From: Euclidia mi
Lineage: Eukaryota; Arthropoda; Insecta; Lepidoptera; Erebidae
Direction of reading: 5' to 3'
Length of the DNA stretch: 64,000 bases
Assembly: GCA_944739405.2 (NCBI GenBank)
Contig: OX123205.2
Coordinates: 33,624,475-33,688,474 of the forward strand
The first letter of the stretch is position 1. Every line of letters starts with the position of its first letter. This document shows, piece after piece, positions 9,177 through 19,649 of this stretch. The translations under genes and the position numbers were made by a program. A model generated the notes under the pieces. The model was given only the letters and a program-made list of their open reading frames with translations. It made no database searches and was not told the DNA's origin.

Positions 9177-10215
9177 CGTGACTGACTGGTTTCGTAGTTA
9201 CCTGTTTGGCCGCCGGCAGCGTGTCCATCTGGATGAAACTTATTCGTCTTGGTGCGACAATTCTGCAGGTGTACCTCAGGGCGGCGTTCTCTCTCCTCTG
9301 CTCTTCTCGATTTTTATCAATTCAATATCTAATTCTATTTCAAGTTCCTACCACCTTTATGCAGATGATCTGCAAATCTACTCACAAGCGAAGCTTGAAA
9401 ATTTATCTTTAGGCATCGCCAGTATTAATCAGGACCTAGTTGCCATATCAGAATGGACTAAAACGTATGGTCTTAAGGTTAATCCTGTTAAAACCCAGGC
9501 TATAATTATTGGCAGCTCTAGACTAATTTCTAGGATTAATTGGTCAATGCTTCCCCAGGTGTCTCTTGCAGGTGTCTCTATTCCTTTTAGTAAGGATGTC
9601 AAGAATCTGGGGATATACATAGACACAACATTTTCGTGGACCGTCCAGCTGCAATACATCAGCCGACGTCTTTTTGCTGCCATAGCATCATTGAGAAGAC
9701 TGCGTAATTTCCTACCGACTACCACTAAAATTGCACTTGTGCAATCTATTCTCCTTCCCATTCTTGACTATGCCGATGCCAGCTATCTCGATCTCAATAA
9801 TGATCAGCTTGATAAACTTGAGCGACTCCAAAATTTCTGCATAAGATGCATATATGGTTTACGCAAATATGATCATATTTCTGAATTTCGCATGAAGCTC
9901 AAGTGGCTGCCAATCCGCCTTCGCCGGAATACTCACATTCTCTGTCTTCTCTATAATATTTTATACAATCCTTCCTTTCCTTTGTATCTCAAAGCTCGCT
10001 TTGAATATCTTCACGACACACATACGAAGTGCTTAAGATCATCGGAGAATCTTAGACTGAAAGTTCCAGCTCACTCTACAATTTTCTACGACAAATCTTT
10101 TACTGTCCAGGCTGTACGACTGTGGAATTCGTTGCCTGAGACTATAAGACAGGCTCAATCCTTGACAGTATTTAAAAAACTTGTCACCAATCACTACTTA
10201 GGAGACATTCCATGA
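9172..10215 (+). CDS. LINE B reverse transcriptase, C-terminal two thirds (347 aa, open)
   Basis: The protein starts in the RT palm with TDWFRSYLFGRRQRV, then motif B GVPQGGVLSPLLF (about residues 33-45) and the catalytic box LYADDLQIYS (YADD at 63-66). The thumb follows, then the conserved C-terminal region of this LINE group (LPILDYADASY, LERLQNFCIRCIYG, LWNSLPETIRQAQSL, FKKLVTNHYL). The first ATG lies in the target duplication, not in the element, so this is not a native start. The motif A aspartate and the endonuclease are absent because of truncation, so the fragment cannot be catalytically complete. The absence of stops over 347 codons indicates a recent insertion. Confidence 0.88.
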   Translation: MDVTDWFRSYLFGRRQRVHLDETYSSWCDNSAGVPQGGVLSPLLFSIFINSISNSISSSYHLYADDLQIYSQAKLENLSLGIASINQDLVAISEWTKTYGLKVNPVKTQAIIIGSSRLISRINWSMLPQVSLAGVSIPFSKDVKNLGIYIDTTFSWTVQLQYISRRLFAAIASLRRLRNFLPTTTKIALVQSILLPILDYADASYLDLNNDQLDKLERLQNFCIRCIYGLRKYDHISEFRMKLKWLPIRLRRNTHILCLLYNILYNPSFPLYLKARFEYLHDTHTKCLRSSENLRLKVPAHSTIFYDKSFTVQAVRLWNSLPETIRQAQSLTVFKKLVTNHYLGDIP

Positions 10216-10566
10216 CAGTTCTTTTAAACTTGCACTAATATTGTATCTATTTATGGTATCTATTTATATATGTATGTTATAAAGTATATATATTTATGTA
10301 TGTTGTAATATAAGTATGTAAGTACATAGTATTATTATTAGTTTTGTTGAGCTCATCAGAATACACTATTCTTTGAAGTACACCAACCTACCCATTCTCT
10401 CAGTCACTAATTCTTGTATTCCATTCTTGGTTGTCTGGAAGAAATCGCAATTTGCGATAAGACCGCCCTTGTACCACTAGTTTTAGTTGTGTAAATATGA
10501 TCACTGTACTCTTGTATCTTTTTTGTTTTCTGGTGTACAATAAAGAGTTTTAATCTAATCTAATCT
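9177..10566 (+). mobile_element. LINE B, 5'-truncated, nested in LINE A
   Basis: This is a 1390-bp insertion with 6-bp TSD AATGGA, opposite in orientation to its host element. It starts inside the RT domain and ends with a 3' UTR carrying a stem-loop, GTGTACAATAAAGAG and a (TAATC)n tail. Relatives of its 3' end occur at 47790-48275 and 57245-57400. It is younger than LINE A by nesting, and its frame is still open. Confidence 0.88.
10444..10458 (+). promoter_or_regulatory. 3' UTR stem-loop of LINE B
   Basis: ATCGCA-ATT-TGCGAT forms a 6-bp stem with a 3-nt loop. It sits between TTGTCTGGAAGAA and AAGACCGCCCTTGTAC, about 110 bp before the 3' end. The same position in two other copies keeps the pairing with different bases, which suggests an RNA structure, possibly one recognised by the RT during target-primed transcription. 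That function is inference. Confidence 0.6.
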
Positions 10567-10572
10567 AATGGA

Positions 10573-11314
10573 CTACTGATAGCAGTATTCGATTCAGAAC
10601 ATGGACTGCGCGGTTTGGGTACTCTTTTTGGACGTAGTGCTGGTTTTCCGTTCATTAACATCTGGTACGCGACTTGGTTCGCAGTAACTTGCCCCACCTG
10701 TAGTGCTTTTGGGGGGTCACTGGTTAATTTCTGTATAGTGGACCATGCTTTCTTGCTGCTATGGGTTAGGTCGATAGAGTTGATAGTATTTATCCATTTT
10801 TCTCGTCGCTTTTCAGAAATCTGAGTTAACAGTTCTTCACCGATTTGGAGCGTTTCTTCTGAGAAAGGATCTTTGTTATAGTGAGCCTCATATCGATTTA
10901 ACGTTTTACGGGATTCCGGCGAAAGTCCTGGTATGTATGAAGTGCGGCAACCTCTGGGAATGTACCGTCGAGAGGCGGATGCAACGGTTTTTGCAAACTG
11001 GCCGTAATTGTGGGCCTCTGGTTTAATGTTTAATAAATTGTTGTCTATACATTTTGCATAATTTACCCAGTCCGCCTTGGTGTAGTTAAAACGTCGCTTG
11101 AAGGGCACTTCGTTTGGTCTTATTATTGCTTGAACAGTACACATAATGGGCTTATGTTGACTCCTAGGTACAGGCTGGCACACCGATTTACTACATTGTG
11201 CGCTGATGATTGAGCTTGCAAAAATTAAATCAGGATTATAACCCCTCCTCCACCGACCACTATTGAACGACGCATGTGTTTTGGCTGATGGATGGATGGA
11301 TCAACACAATCAAA
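10573..11314 (-). pseudogene. LINE A endonuclease end and linker before RT
   Basis: On the minus strand the frame enters at KTHASFNSGRWRRGYNPDLI, typical of the last strand of a LINE apurinic-type endonuclease. It continues as an open linker with PFKRRFNYTKADW and ends in PCSESNTAISS at the LINE B insertion. Across the insertion the frame resumes as PFNISEI at 9171 and below. The N-terminal catalytic half of the endonuclease is missing, so the element is 5'-truncated. Confidence 0.8.
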
Positions 11315-11470
11315 TTAATTACGTTAAAACGCCCCAAGTTATAAATTGTGTATGAAAAACCTTTTCAATGAACTAAAATAAATTTATATTGTTTTAGTAA
11401 TTTTAATTAAACCTTAATCTTAAACATGGCAACACAAAAATCTCAAAATCAACAAAATCAACAAAATCGA
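11315..11470. repeat. Dispersed repeat R1, right part of the split copy
   Basis: It begins with the right TSD TTAATTACGTTA and continues AAACGCCCCAAGTTATAAAT to AAACATGGCAACACAAAA, collinear with 2950-3070. Confidence 0.7.
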
Positions 11471-12690
11471 AAATGATAAAGATACGTGGAAATAGTCCTG
11501 TAATTTCAATACAATAATATGCTTTGACGGGGAGGCTCTTTGACTATAAAACATTGTAAATTATAAGCAATTTAGTTACTTACCCGACTGAGTGTAAAAT
11601 TTCTAATGTACGGCTATACTTTTCGACTAACCTTATATCAATGAAGTACCCCACTTCAATCCACGTCATTTGATTCACACCCGACTTCAAAACCAGAACT
11701 TCACGAACACAGACACAAACACTCAAACACACCCACATTGCATTCGTCTAGTTCCAAAAGACAACTGAACAAGCGATGCCTCAAGTAGTACCTGAAACAA
11801 ACAACAATATACATGAACAAAACAAAGCATTGAATTAAAACATTAATTTGTACATCACTTTAAAAGCCTTGTTGATCGTAAATCATAGAAATACAACACA
11901 ACAAACAGAGTAGTCACATGCAAGACAAAAATGGCGTCTTGTCACGGAAACCGATATCAGGGATGAGTAAATCTTAATAAAAATCGACATGAATTACTGT
12001 AGGTCGAGCTATAAAGGTAGTAGCGGAGTATTTTTAGTTAAATTGGACAATATCGAAATTCGATTAGCAATTAGTCAAAGTTGGACCTAAGACAAATAAA
12101 TACAGCTTAATAGGAAACAACTATGGATTTGGATATTATTTGTATACACATGTTATCATATAGACTACGTAAAGGTCTCAATAGCATTTGGTCATGTATC
12201 GACACGGACTCATATGATTATACTGAATTCTTTTATGATTTTTAATTGTAGATGAGTCTCACACACCCCTTTCCACCAGACCCTGGTGGAAAGACGGCAA
12301 TAGCGTTTTCACCGCGGGACGAAGAAAGATGATTATTTATAAGATTACAAATTTCGCATCATACACACCGATTTTTCTTAATTTATTCTCTTTTATCAAT
12401 TACCTGAATTGAAACAGCCATTTGGACCAAAACAGGAACTGCTAAATCCAAACACGAATAACAATTTTCTTTGTTTCACAGTTCGATTACAATCAAATAA
12501 TTTCGCCACCAGATCAAATTTCATTTGAACCGCAAGATTTATTTGGTCTGAAAAATTCCACAATGGATATAAATAAAATAATCTTAATCTTCAGAATAAA
12601 GAATTTGCTTGAGATAATTCAAAATCATTTGACGAAACTGAAATATTCAGGTTTGAGAAATTTTATAACAAACGCTGTCTAAAGAACCTT
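11471..12690. other. A+T-rich DNA without recognisable feature
   Basis: No coding region, RNA gene or element boundary could be supported in this 1.2 kb. Confidence 0.4.
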
Positions 12691-12699
12691 ATTTAGAGG

Positions 12700-12900
12700 G
12701 AGGTAACAAATGTCATTATAAGCTTTAAGAAAGACTTTTTGGACAATCCGTATATATAAAATTCTTTCGTTTCTGGCTGACTGACAGACAAGCCACAGCA
12801 AAAACTATTGGGTGCAGGAAGCTGAAATTTGGCATGTATGTTCCTTAGGGATCGTAGGGTTGCAGTAAGAAAGGATTTTCTATCGAACATGGTTTAATTA
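12700..12900 (-). repeat. Dispersed repeat R5 (GTCTGTCAGTCAG type), minus copy
   Basis: On the minus strand it contains CATGCCAAATTTCAGCTTCC, CCAATAGTTTTTGCTGTGGC and TTGTCTGTCAGTCAGCCAG. The same blocks occur on the plus strand at 41455-41610 and 54385-54540. It is a retroelement fragment of unknown class with no intact frame. Confidence 0.55.
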
Positions 12901-12972
12901 AAAAGTAATGTGAGAGCTGCAAGCATCCTCTAGCCTTAAATAAAATCGGAGGGGTGAGACATGTCACTAACA

Positions 12973-13044
12973 ACCCTTCGAGCATTGCGTCGATGGGACT
13001 TTGTATCGCAATAAAAAATCCCATCGACGCAACGCTCAAAGGGT
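12973..13044. repeat. 26-bp stem inverted repeat
   Basis: The left arm ACCCTTCGAGCATTGCGTCG plus ATGGGA pairs with the right arm TCCCATCGACGCAACGCTCA plus AAGGGT. There are two mismatches and a 20-nt spacer. It is isolated; the adjacent AGCATGCT element starts 27 bp downstream. Confidence 0.6.
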
Positions 13045-13070
13045 GCATTTTCGCTAAAGTAAAGGTACTG

Positions 13071-13642
13071 TTACACATGCTCTAAAATAGCAAACTAAAA
13101 AGCGTGCTATTGAGTATGCTCAATACGAGCATGCTTATGAGCAGTTTACATTTGCTAGCAATAGGCATGATAGGTATAAGTACGAATAAGCATGCTCAAA
13201 GCAAACATTCCAAATACATATGCCATTTTATAGCGTGCTTTCTCGCTCTCTGTCAGTTCAAACAAAGTCATGGACAATCAAACAGCTGTTCGTATGGAGC
13301 TGAATAAGATCATCCTTTTGCTGGCGATGCATTGCATCAAATTTGAGAGATTTTTTGTTGCCTCAGCGAGAGAGACATTTTGCGTGAAATTGTGCACGGC
13401 GCACCTGTTGCGAACGACTGATAGATACTAGCATGCTCAATAAGCAAGCCTGTTTAGACGCGCTCAAAGCACGACCCCTTCCACCCGCGCCCCAGGTAGC
13501 ATGCTCAAAAATCGCACACCTGTCGATTTTTAAGCAAACTCGAAATGAGCATGCTAATTTTGAGCAACATTCCGATACACATGCTTCAAGTAGCAAATGC
13601 TCAATAGAAGCATGCTTTCATGCTTGAAATGAGCATGTGTAA
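13071..13642. mobile_element. 572-bp TIR element rich in AGCATGCT motifs
   Basis: The ends TTACACATGCTC and GAGCATGTGTAA are perfect inverted repeats, bordered by CTG on both sides (13068-13070 and 13643-13645). The interior repeats AGCATGCT or TGAGCATGC-like words on both strands, concentrated within 140 bp of the left end and 210 bp of the right end. Multiple subterminal copies of a short palindrome are typical of transposase-binding sites in cut-and-paste elements. A 3-bp TSD is unusual for hAT, so I leave the superfamily open. The two 60-80-codon open frames read from these repeats are not convincing genes. Confidence 0.6.
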
Positions 13643-13645
13643 CTG

Positions 13646-14184
13646 CATCTTAAATCTGATTTCTTTCTTTGGTGAATTTTGTAATTTTTCATTTAAAACT
13701 GACATTTAAACCAATACACTGTATTGCATTGGATAAGCCGGCATCATAAATCAAACAAAAACATTACATAGATATTTTTCCTTATCCCCCTAGCAATAAC
13801 ATTTTCCAAGAACCACTTAGATTTTTCAATGGATTTCCAGCGCTGGCCAAATTAAACACAAAACAAAACGGCCGTCACTCCAACAGTATATAAAAAGGTT
13901 TATTAGATACAAATGAAGTCATCACCGACAAATCGGACTCCAGAATTAATTACTAGTAGCCTGGCAAATTAAATTTCTGACTGTACCCATGTCAAACGGT
14001 CCTAGCAATGTCAATATCAACACATCGGGATCCTATCAATTTTGCTTTCGTTAGAAAACAAGGGTTGGTGACAAAAAGGGTAGGTGTAGGTAAGTAAAGA
14101 ACGCTGTTGGGGCGTTAAGTTGGACAGATTGGTGATTTCGGGCAGGAATTTTACTAATTTATAAAATAATATTAGATATACGAA
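13646..14184. other. No recognisable feature
   Basis: I see no coding or repeat structure in this 0.5 kb. Confidence 0.35.
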
Positions 14185-14187
14185 TAA

Positions 14188-14753
14188 GGCTAAGAACTCA
14201 CGGAGCGATTTTCACCCGCGACTGCCGCGGTTGCGGGCCCGCAGTTTCTGTAGAATGCAGATAAATATGTAAAAAATTAAAGCAAAACTCACGACGCGAT
14301 TTTCGCCCGCGGCGTGCGCGGTTGTTTGCGGTTCCCGCTGCACCGGCGGGCAACTAGTGGAATCGTGCGGGCCGCGGTCAACCGCAGCTGCGGCGGGCGG
14401 CGCCCGCGCGCTCTGCGGTCGGTTGGCGGGCCGCGGTCGCGGGCGAGGGGCGGGGTGTACAGAAATCCAACGTCATTTTGCAACAGCCAGTGACTTGTGG
14501 CATCGTGATAAATGTTTGTGCATGTTTAAAATTAAACAAATATTATAAAATGGATATTGAAATCGATCTACTAATTACTTACGTCTTGCAACCGCCCGTC
14601 TTGCGATCATCGCCGGCCACGTCTGCGGGCGATGATCGCAGCCGCGGCGGCTGAAAAACCGCGCAAATAACCGGTCTCGTGAGTTTAGAAATAAAACCGC
14701 AGTTCCACCACCGCGGCGGTCGCGGGAGAAAATCGCTCCGTGAGTTCTTAGCC
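14188..14753. mobile_element. GC-rich PIF/Harbinger-type MITE, 566 bp, TSD TAA
   Basis: The TIR begins GGCTAAGAACTCACGGAGCG at both ends and extends about 35 bp with one or two mismatches. It is flanked by TAA at 14185-14187 and 14754-14756. The interior is very G+C-rich with repeated CCGCGG and CGCGGGC words. It includes a second, shifted copy of the terminal motif (ACTCACGACGCGATTTTCGC at about 14289) and a perfect 13-bp hairpin (TGCGATCATCGCC...). An A+T-rich centre holds ATGGATATTGAAATCGATCT (MDIEIDLLI), possibly the start of a former element protein. It is non-autonomous. Confidence 0.75.
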
Positions 14754-14756
14754 TAA

Positions 14757-17092
14757 ATGTCTATTAGTATACGCTTTTATGACTAAACCCAACTCAAGTG
14801 TTTGATATTTGGTACGGAGTGCTGCCGCTAAGATGAATGGCAGATTTTGAGTCGAATTTGAGACGAATCTGTGCACTGCGTACAGCGTAAAATATGGTTT
14901 GAGAGGGCAGCTGGACTGTAGCTGTCTGATGTGATGACTGACTGGCAGCTGGAATATAGTTAATATGGAAGGCCCGCTTTGTCTGCAGTTCCATACCCGA
15001 ACATGACCTCAATAAAAATTTATTCACACTTCACCAAGCTACCGAAGTCAATTACAAATGAGATTGTGGATTGAATTTGCTATTAAATGCTAAAGAGATG
15101 AAGAAATTGACAGAAACTTGAAAAACAGACAGCATCCCACAGAGAAAATAAAACACAATTTCCTAAGACAAAGCACTGAAATAAATACATCGCTCTTCTA
15201 CCTCAGTACAATCGTTCTTGATGTGGATCGTTCATTTATCCGTTCCGTTCGTGAACTATAATAGGCTTGTGTCCACTAAGAATAAATCGGTTTCATTGTG
15301 GTATCTATAGATTCATTATGATTTTAAGATGTCAATAAAGTTTATTATTTATTATAAAAAGGTAAGATGAATGTTATTTTTAGGATTTTAAAACTAAAAA
15401 TAATGTATTTATTCTTGTGACAGTGAACACCAATCAGAGAGCATTACGTCAAACAGTACGTTCGCCATTCAAGTTGTTGTCGTTTTAGTAGCATTCATGG
15501 TTTGTTTTGTTTTGGACTTTGTGATATCACTCAACCACCATGATGGTTTACAGCGTTTTCGTGTCAAATTCAAAAAGGTTATTAAAAAGCCGTAATTAGT
15601 AATGTTGCTGATCGATTTTTGAAGAAAAAATCAGGTATTTCAGTTTAATATCTAATAAAGGAACGAATCAATTGCTAAATACATTTTAGGATACAAGCCT
15701 ATTGGATCAGTCATTTAAACTCGTTTGATACTGTCATTGTTCAGACAGGGTTGAATTGTAAGTAAATAACGGTGAATTTCTGTATGAACCACTCAGATTG
15801 AGGTTTCTTATAAGATGGACCGATGTCCTCTATCGGTCAAGTTATTGGAGAAACTTATTTGAATTTTATTCCTAATAAAAGTTGGTTTTTTGGAAGAAAA
15901 TCTGAACTAGTATACCGAAACGTTTTCTATGTAATGGTTGGTCTTGCTAGGTTTTGGAGTTTACCTACAACATGGTTCTTGAATAAATATTTTTCTTAGA
16001 AAGATATGCTATGTTAGTTACTTAACCAAACACTAAAAAAGATGAGGTTATGATTCGCTCGTATTTTTTTGTTGCATCATTTATTAACCTAAGTACTTAA
16101 AATATTACTTTTTGTTCGGAAGTAGCTGTCTACATAATTCGCGTCTGGTACGATCAAAGAATGAGGCAAGAAGTAAAAGAAGTTTTTTAATTAAAAACTA
16201 TTTATCAATGTACATAACATGTTTATGTAGTGTATAAACCTGAAAATAATATTGATTATTGTGCAAATATTCGGATAATGATCAAGTATTAAAAGTTAGA
16301 ACGAAGATCTCATCTAGTACCTTGTAATAATACTCGAGTGATTATTATCTGATGAGACTCTTTATGCTTAAAGTGGCAAAGAAGAAAATGAAGACAGCTC
16401 TCTTCATAATCCTTCGCCTGTAGATCAGTGAGGAAAACCAGAGGTGCCCGGATTTGTACCCCGACACGGAAGAAAACTTTTAAAAAACAATGCAGTTACT
16501 CGTATATAGCTTATCCATCAGAATAATACGTAGGTTACCGTTTGTCTCGATAACCGACTCCCAAACGGGCGAACCCGCGGGCTAAACCTAGTATATCAAC
16601 ACAGAAACACACGATATTAGAAATTATTTTTAGCGCCAAATAATTCCACGAACCAAACTCAAAGGCTTTCCCAAAGGAGTAGAGGAAATAATTATTATAG
16701 TTCATTATTAGTAGACAAAAGAGGCGGCAGTATGACAATTCTCATTATTTGTTCCAGAGTTCAACGACCAATGATTAATAATATTATTGGTAAATATTTA
16801 AACGGTATAAAGTTGAGCTATTGGGTTGGGACGTTTTAAAAGTGCACATCCAAGCTGAAACAGAGTTAAAATGTTAAGTTTATTATGCGTAATTTTGGAA
16901 ATGGTTGAACCGAATTCGGTGGAATTTTCCGTTACATTGCATTGTAATGAATACTTAGAAGGATTTAGTCTACAATACCACATTGGGCAAACGTGTTTGT
17001 ATATGGATTGATGTTTTCTGCTTCTTTCCAAAGATACTTAGACCTTTCTCTTACACCCACAGTATGAAATGGTAGTGTGACACTTGTATTCT
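14757..17092. other. 2.3 kb without supported feature
   Basis: A+T-rich DNA with only short motif-less open frames (up to 77 codons). I see no TIRs, SINE boxes or coding similarity. Confidence 0.4.
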
Positions 17093-17132
17093 TAATCTAT
17101 CACCACACTGTATACAGTGTGGTGAAAGATTA
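17093..17132. repeat. 40-bp spacerless palindrome
   Basis: The central 24 bp are a perfect palindrome around CACTGTATACAGTG. The full 40 bp (TAATCT...AGATTA) carry a single mismatched pair. Confidence 0.7.
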
Positions 17133-17164
17133 GAAGTTGACTTCTAACGATGAAAATATTGAAT

Positions 17165-17500
17165 CATCCTCCTAGCGTTATCCTAGTTAGAACCCAGGGT
17201 CGCTTCTTTCTAACCGGATTTGACTAAATATTAGAAAAGCTTCTACAGAGTGACTGCATGTCTGACCGCCGCAACCCAAAGGGATAGCTATATTCCATGG
17301 TTTAGACTAGTGTCAGATCTTCATGACAGCCGGGACCAACGGCTTAACGTGCTCTTAGAGGCACGGGATAAGCGATAATTTACTATTCGATACGCACAAA
17401 ATTCCGAATAGTCATTGGTGCGCACCGTGGATTCGAACCCAATAGGTACCCTCTGCATAGCAGTCTGTTGGTACCTCCTCTAGGCTATCGTTGCCTTTAT
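17165..17500 (-). mobile_element. tRNA-derived SINE, family S3, full length
   Basis: It is flanked by a perfect 17-bp TSD CGATGAAAATATTGAAT (17148-17164 and 17501-17517). On the minus strand the head has an A-box-like segment (GATAGCCTAGAGG) and a B box GGGTTCGAATCC, the split RNA polymerase III promoter of tRNA-derived SINEs. The body carries GGCACGTTAAGCC-like and CCCTTTGGGTTGCGG blocks. It ends at GGATAACGCTAGGAGGATG. Relatives lie at 43141-43635 and 52077-52345. Confidence 0.8.
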
Positions 17501-17572
17501 CGATGAAAATATTGAATAATTAACAAAAATTATACGAGAATTGACCTTTATATTATAAGTTCTTATTTTATT

Positions 17573-17629
17573 ACTATGTATTGAGAAAGCTTTGACTGTA
17601 AGACAGTCAAAGTTTTCTCAATACATAGT
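17573..17629. repeat. 27-bp stem hairpin, 3-nt loop
   Basis: ACTATGTATTGAGAAAGCTT plus TGACTGT pairs with ACAGTCAAAGTTTTCTCAAT plus ACATAGT across the loop AAG. The single mismatch would be a G-U pair in one of the two RNA strands. Confidence 0.65.
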
Positions 17630-17929
17630 CACACGGCTTGTTCACAACAAGGCTAGAAGCTGAACTAAAATAATATAAAGCTATTTCTCTGTTGGATGTG
17701 TTACGGACACAGTTTTATCAAGTTTTATTGTCCAGTTGTTCAGAGTTTCTACGCGGAGTGGCATTGTGTCCCACTAGTATTCCTTGCGTTGGTGTCTCGA
17801 TAGTTGGTTAACAATAGATGAGTTGAAGCGATGGGTGATTCATGAACTTGCTATCGAGAGAGCGGGAGTTCGAGTTTGAGTCAAACCTATTATTTAGTAA
17901 CATAGGTATTTAGCATATTTATCATCAGC

Positions 17930-18130
17930 TTAGCTTTTTTAGAATCTGTCTCACAGCTGGGCACCTTTTCTTATATTGAGAAGTATTATCCCACCGTGCT
18001 GACTAAATGCGGGTTGGCAGACATAATATGTCTTTCGAGAGCATTATGGAGAACTCACAGATATATGAAGATTTCCTCACGATGTTTTCTTTAAAAATTT
18101 AGACACTAATAATTTACCATTTAATAAGTA
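17930..18130 (-). repeat. SINE family S4 fragment
   Basis: Blocks GCGGGTTGGCAGACATAATA, TTTCGAGAGCATTATGGAGA and GATTTCCTCACGATGTTTTC match 34260-34545. The tRNA-like head is missing. Confidence 0.5.
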
Positions 18131-18479
18131 CGTAATTAGTTATGTTTTGTGACTGGCTACTAAAAATGTGATTAATAAAAATAAAATTAATGATGAATCT
18201 CAAGAGTTGGCATTCTGGAAGCAAGAATTAAATATATTACAATATTCCTTCTTTCTTTCTACAACAATACGATCCTTCATAGAATACGGAATTCTTTAGG
18301 TTGTCAGTCACCCAAATGTCAAGATCATTTGATAAACATTGAGGACTATTTCGGCTTCACTTGTTATCAATTGTCTTTTCATTATTTCGGTATGGCCTAA
18401 ACTAGAAGCAAACGCGACGAATAAAGAAAATATAAATTCTGTGACTAACTTCTATGTCGCGGGAACCTTGCAAAGATTT

Positions 18480-18545
18480 GGCAGACACCCTGACTCAAAA
18501 CAACAATTTGTGGATCACACAGTGTTGTATCGTGTGGAATAAAAC
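18480..18545 (-). repeat. SINE family S2 fragment
   Basis: The minus strand reads ACAACACTGTGTGATCCACA then TTGTTGTTTTGAGTC, the middle of the S2 SINE. No ends are preserved. Confidence 0.5.
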
Positions 18546-19640
18546 CATCAATCGTCAGTGGAATTAGCGAGGTGATCTCTTCAACCATTACGCCATACGT
18601 GCAGTCAAAACTTAACTGGTCTGAACTAGCTATCAGTTTTATTTTTAGCCAGCATACCCGAGAGACGTGAGTCTACCATTCCTACAAATCAAATTTGATG
18701 ACAAGAAATTTGGTGACACACATCACAAAATTTCTCGTCACCGGATCTAATGATATAAACCATTAAGAATTTCATACAAATATACACACAAATTCAAACA
18801 AATACGTCCAGCCGTTTAGGAGGAGTAAGGTGACAAACAAGTTTTGAAAAATAACTATAATTCATGACCTCTTTGACCGAAACAGGCATCCACTTAGAAT
18901 TGGATGCCTGCTTTGCATAATTCGCATAGACTAGCTTGGAACACTAAACGGAGAGGCCTTGAAAAGACATGTGCTACAAATAAGACCTTCTTGATGTAAA
19001 ATTATGCTAATTTAGTGCCAGGCAGACATTTTAGGCTGAAATGTCTACTATTCTGAATGTGCAACTTAACATGTAACAAAATATCCAAATATAAACGAAA
19101 ATGGAGCTGTCTGAAGAGTTTAACTTACAAGTCAAGTACAGCTAGCATTCGCGAGGTCGCACGTCAAGCGATATAAGTATTTTATTAAAATAAATTAGTT
19201 TTAAAATTGTTTGACATCAAATACGATAGAAAGGAGTAGCCGACGAAGAAAGCAGTAACCGACGAAGATGTCGGCTACTGCTTTTTATGTGATTGTAGTT
19301 TAGTATAAAATTTTAAAGGGACCGTGATTTTCTTGACACTTTTCTTCTCATCGTAAGCTGTTAACGTCCTGGCCGTAAATTTATTTCAATGACGTGTTAA
19401 ACTTAACAAGACACTAGGTAGTTTCTGAATTTAAAGTTGTAGAAGTGTCCGTAGGTGTTACTCGTATTTAAAAATCTCATGATTGGTGCGCAACTTTTAT
19501 GCAGAGCGAGAAAAAGCTTTTCTCAAGGCCATCCAAGTAGGAGCCATCATGTCATTATTATTAATGTTTTATTGAGATGATGACTTTTGCTATGGGACTC
19601 CATGACTGCTTAAGATCAGGCGACATGGAGTTATTATGAT
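18546..19640. other. Mostly featureless; small hairpins and an R6-like stretch
   Basis: At 18770-18840 AAATTTCATACAAAT-like and CCAGCCGTTTAGGAGGAGTA blocks resemble repeat R6 (54640-54830). At 19242-19274 AGCAGTAACCGAC pairs with GTCGGCTACTGCT. There is nothing coding. Confidence 0.4.
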
Positions 19641-19649
19641 AGGCCATAA

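Larger units (their letters stand above)
7454..11314 (-). mobile_element. LINE A, 5'-truncated, itself interrupted by LINE B
   Basis: The insertion is bounded by a perfect 12-bp TSD, TTAATTACGTTA, at 7442-7453 and 11315-11326. Subtracting LINE B and its duplicated target leaves about 2.46 kb. In its own direction it holds the end of an endonuclease, a linker, a full RT palm, a C-terminal CCHC motif and a short 3' UTR. The UTR ends in a degenerate TAAG-rich repeat after CATCGACACGA. A second copy of its 3' part lies at 49085-49500. Confidence 0.85.

Noticed and set aside
13363..13627. Cys-rich open frame (77 codons) and its plus-strand partner
   Set aside because: They are translations of the AGCATGC-type repeats of the TIR element.
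14289..14548. Arg/Gly-rich open frames on both strands
   Set aside because: Produced by the GC-rich repeats of the Harbinger MITE; composition rather than coding signal.
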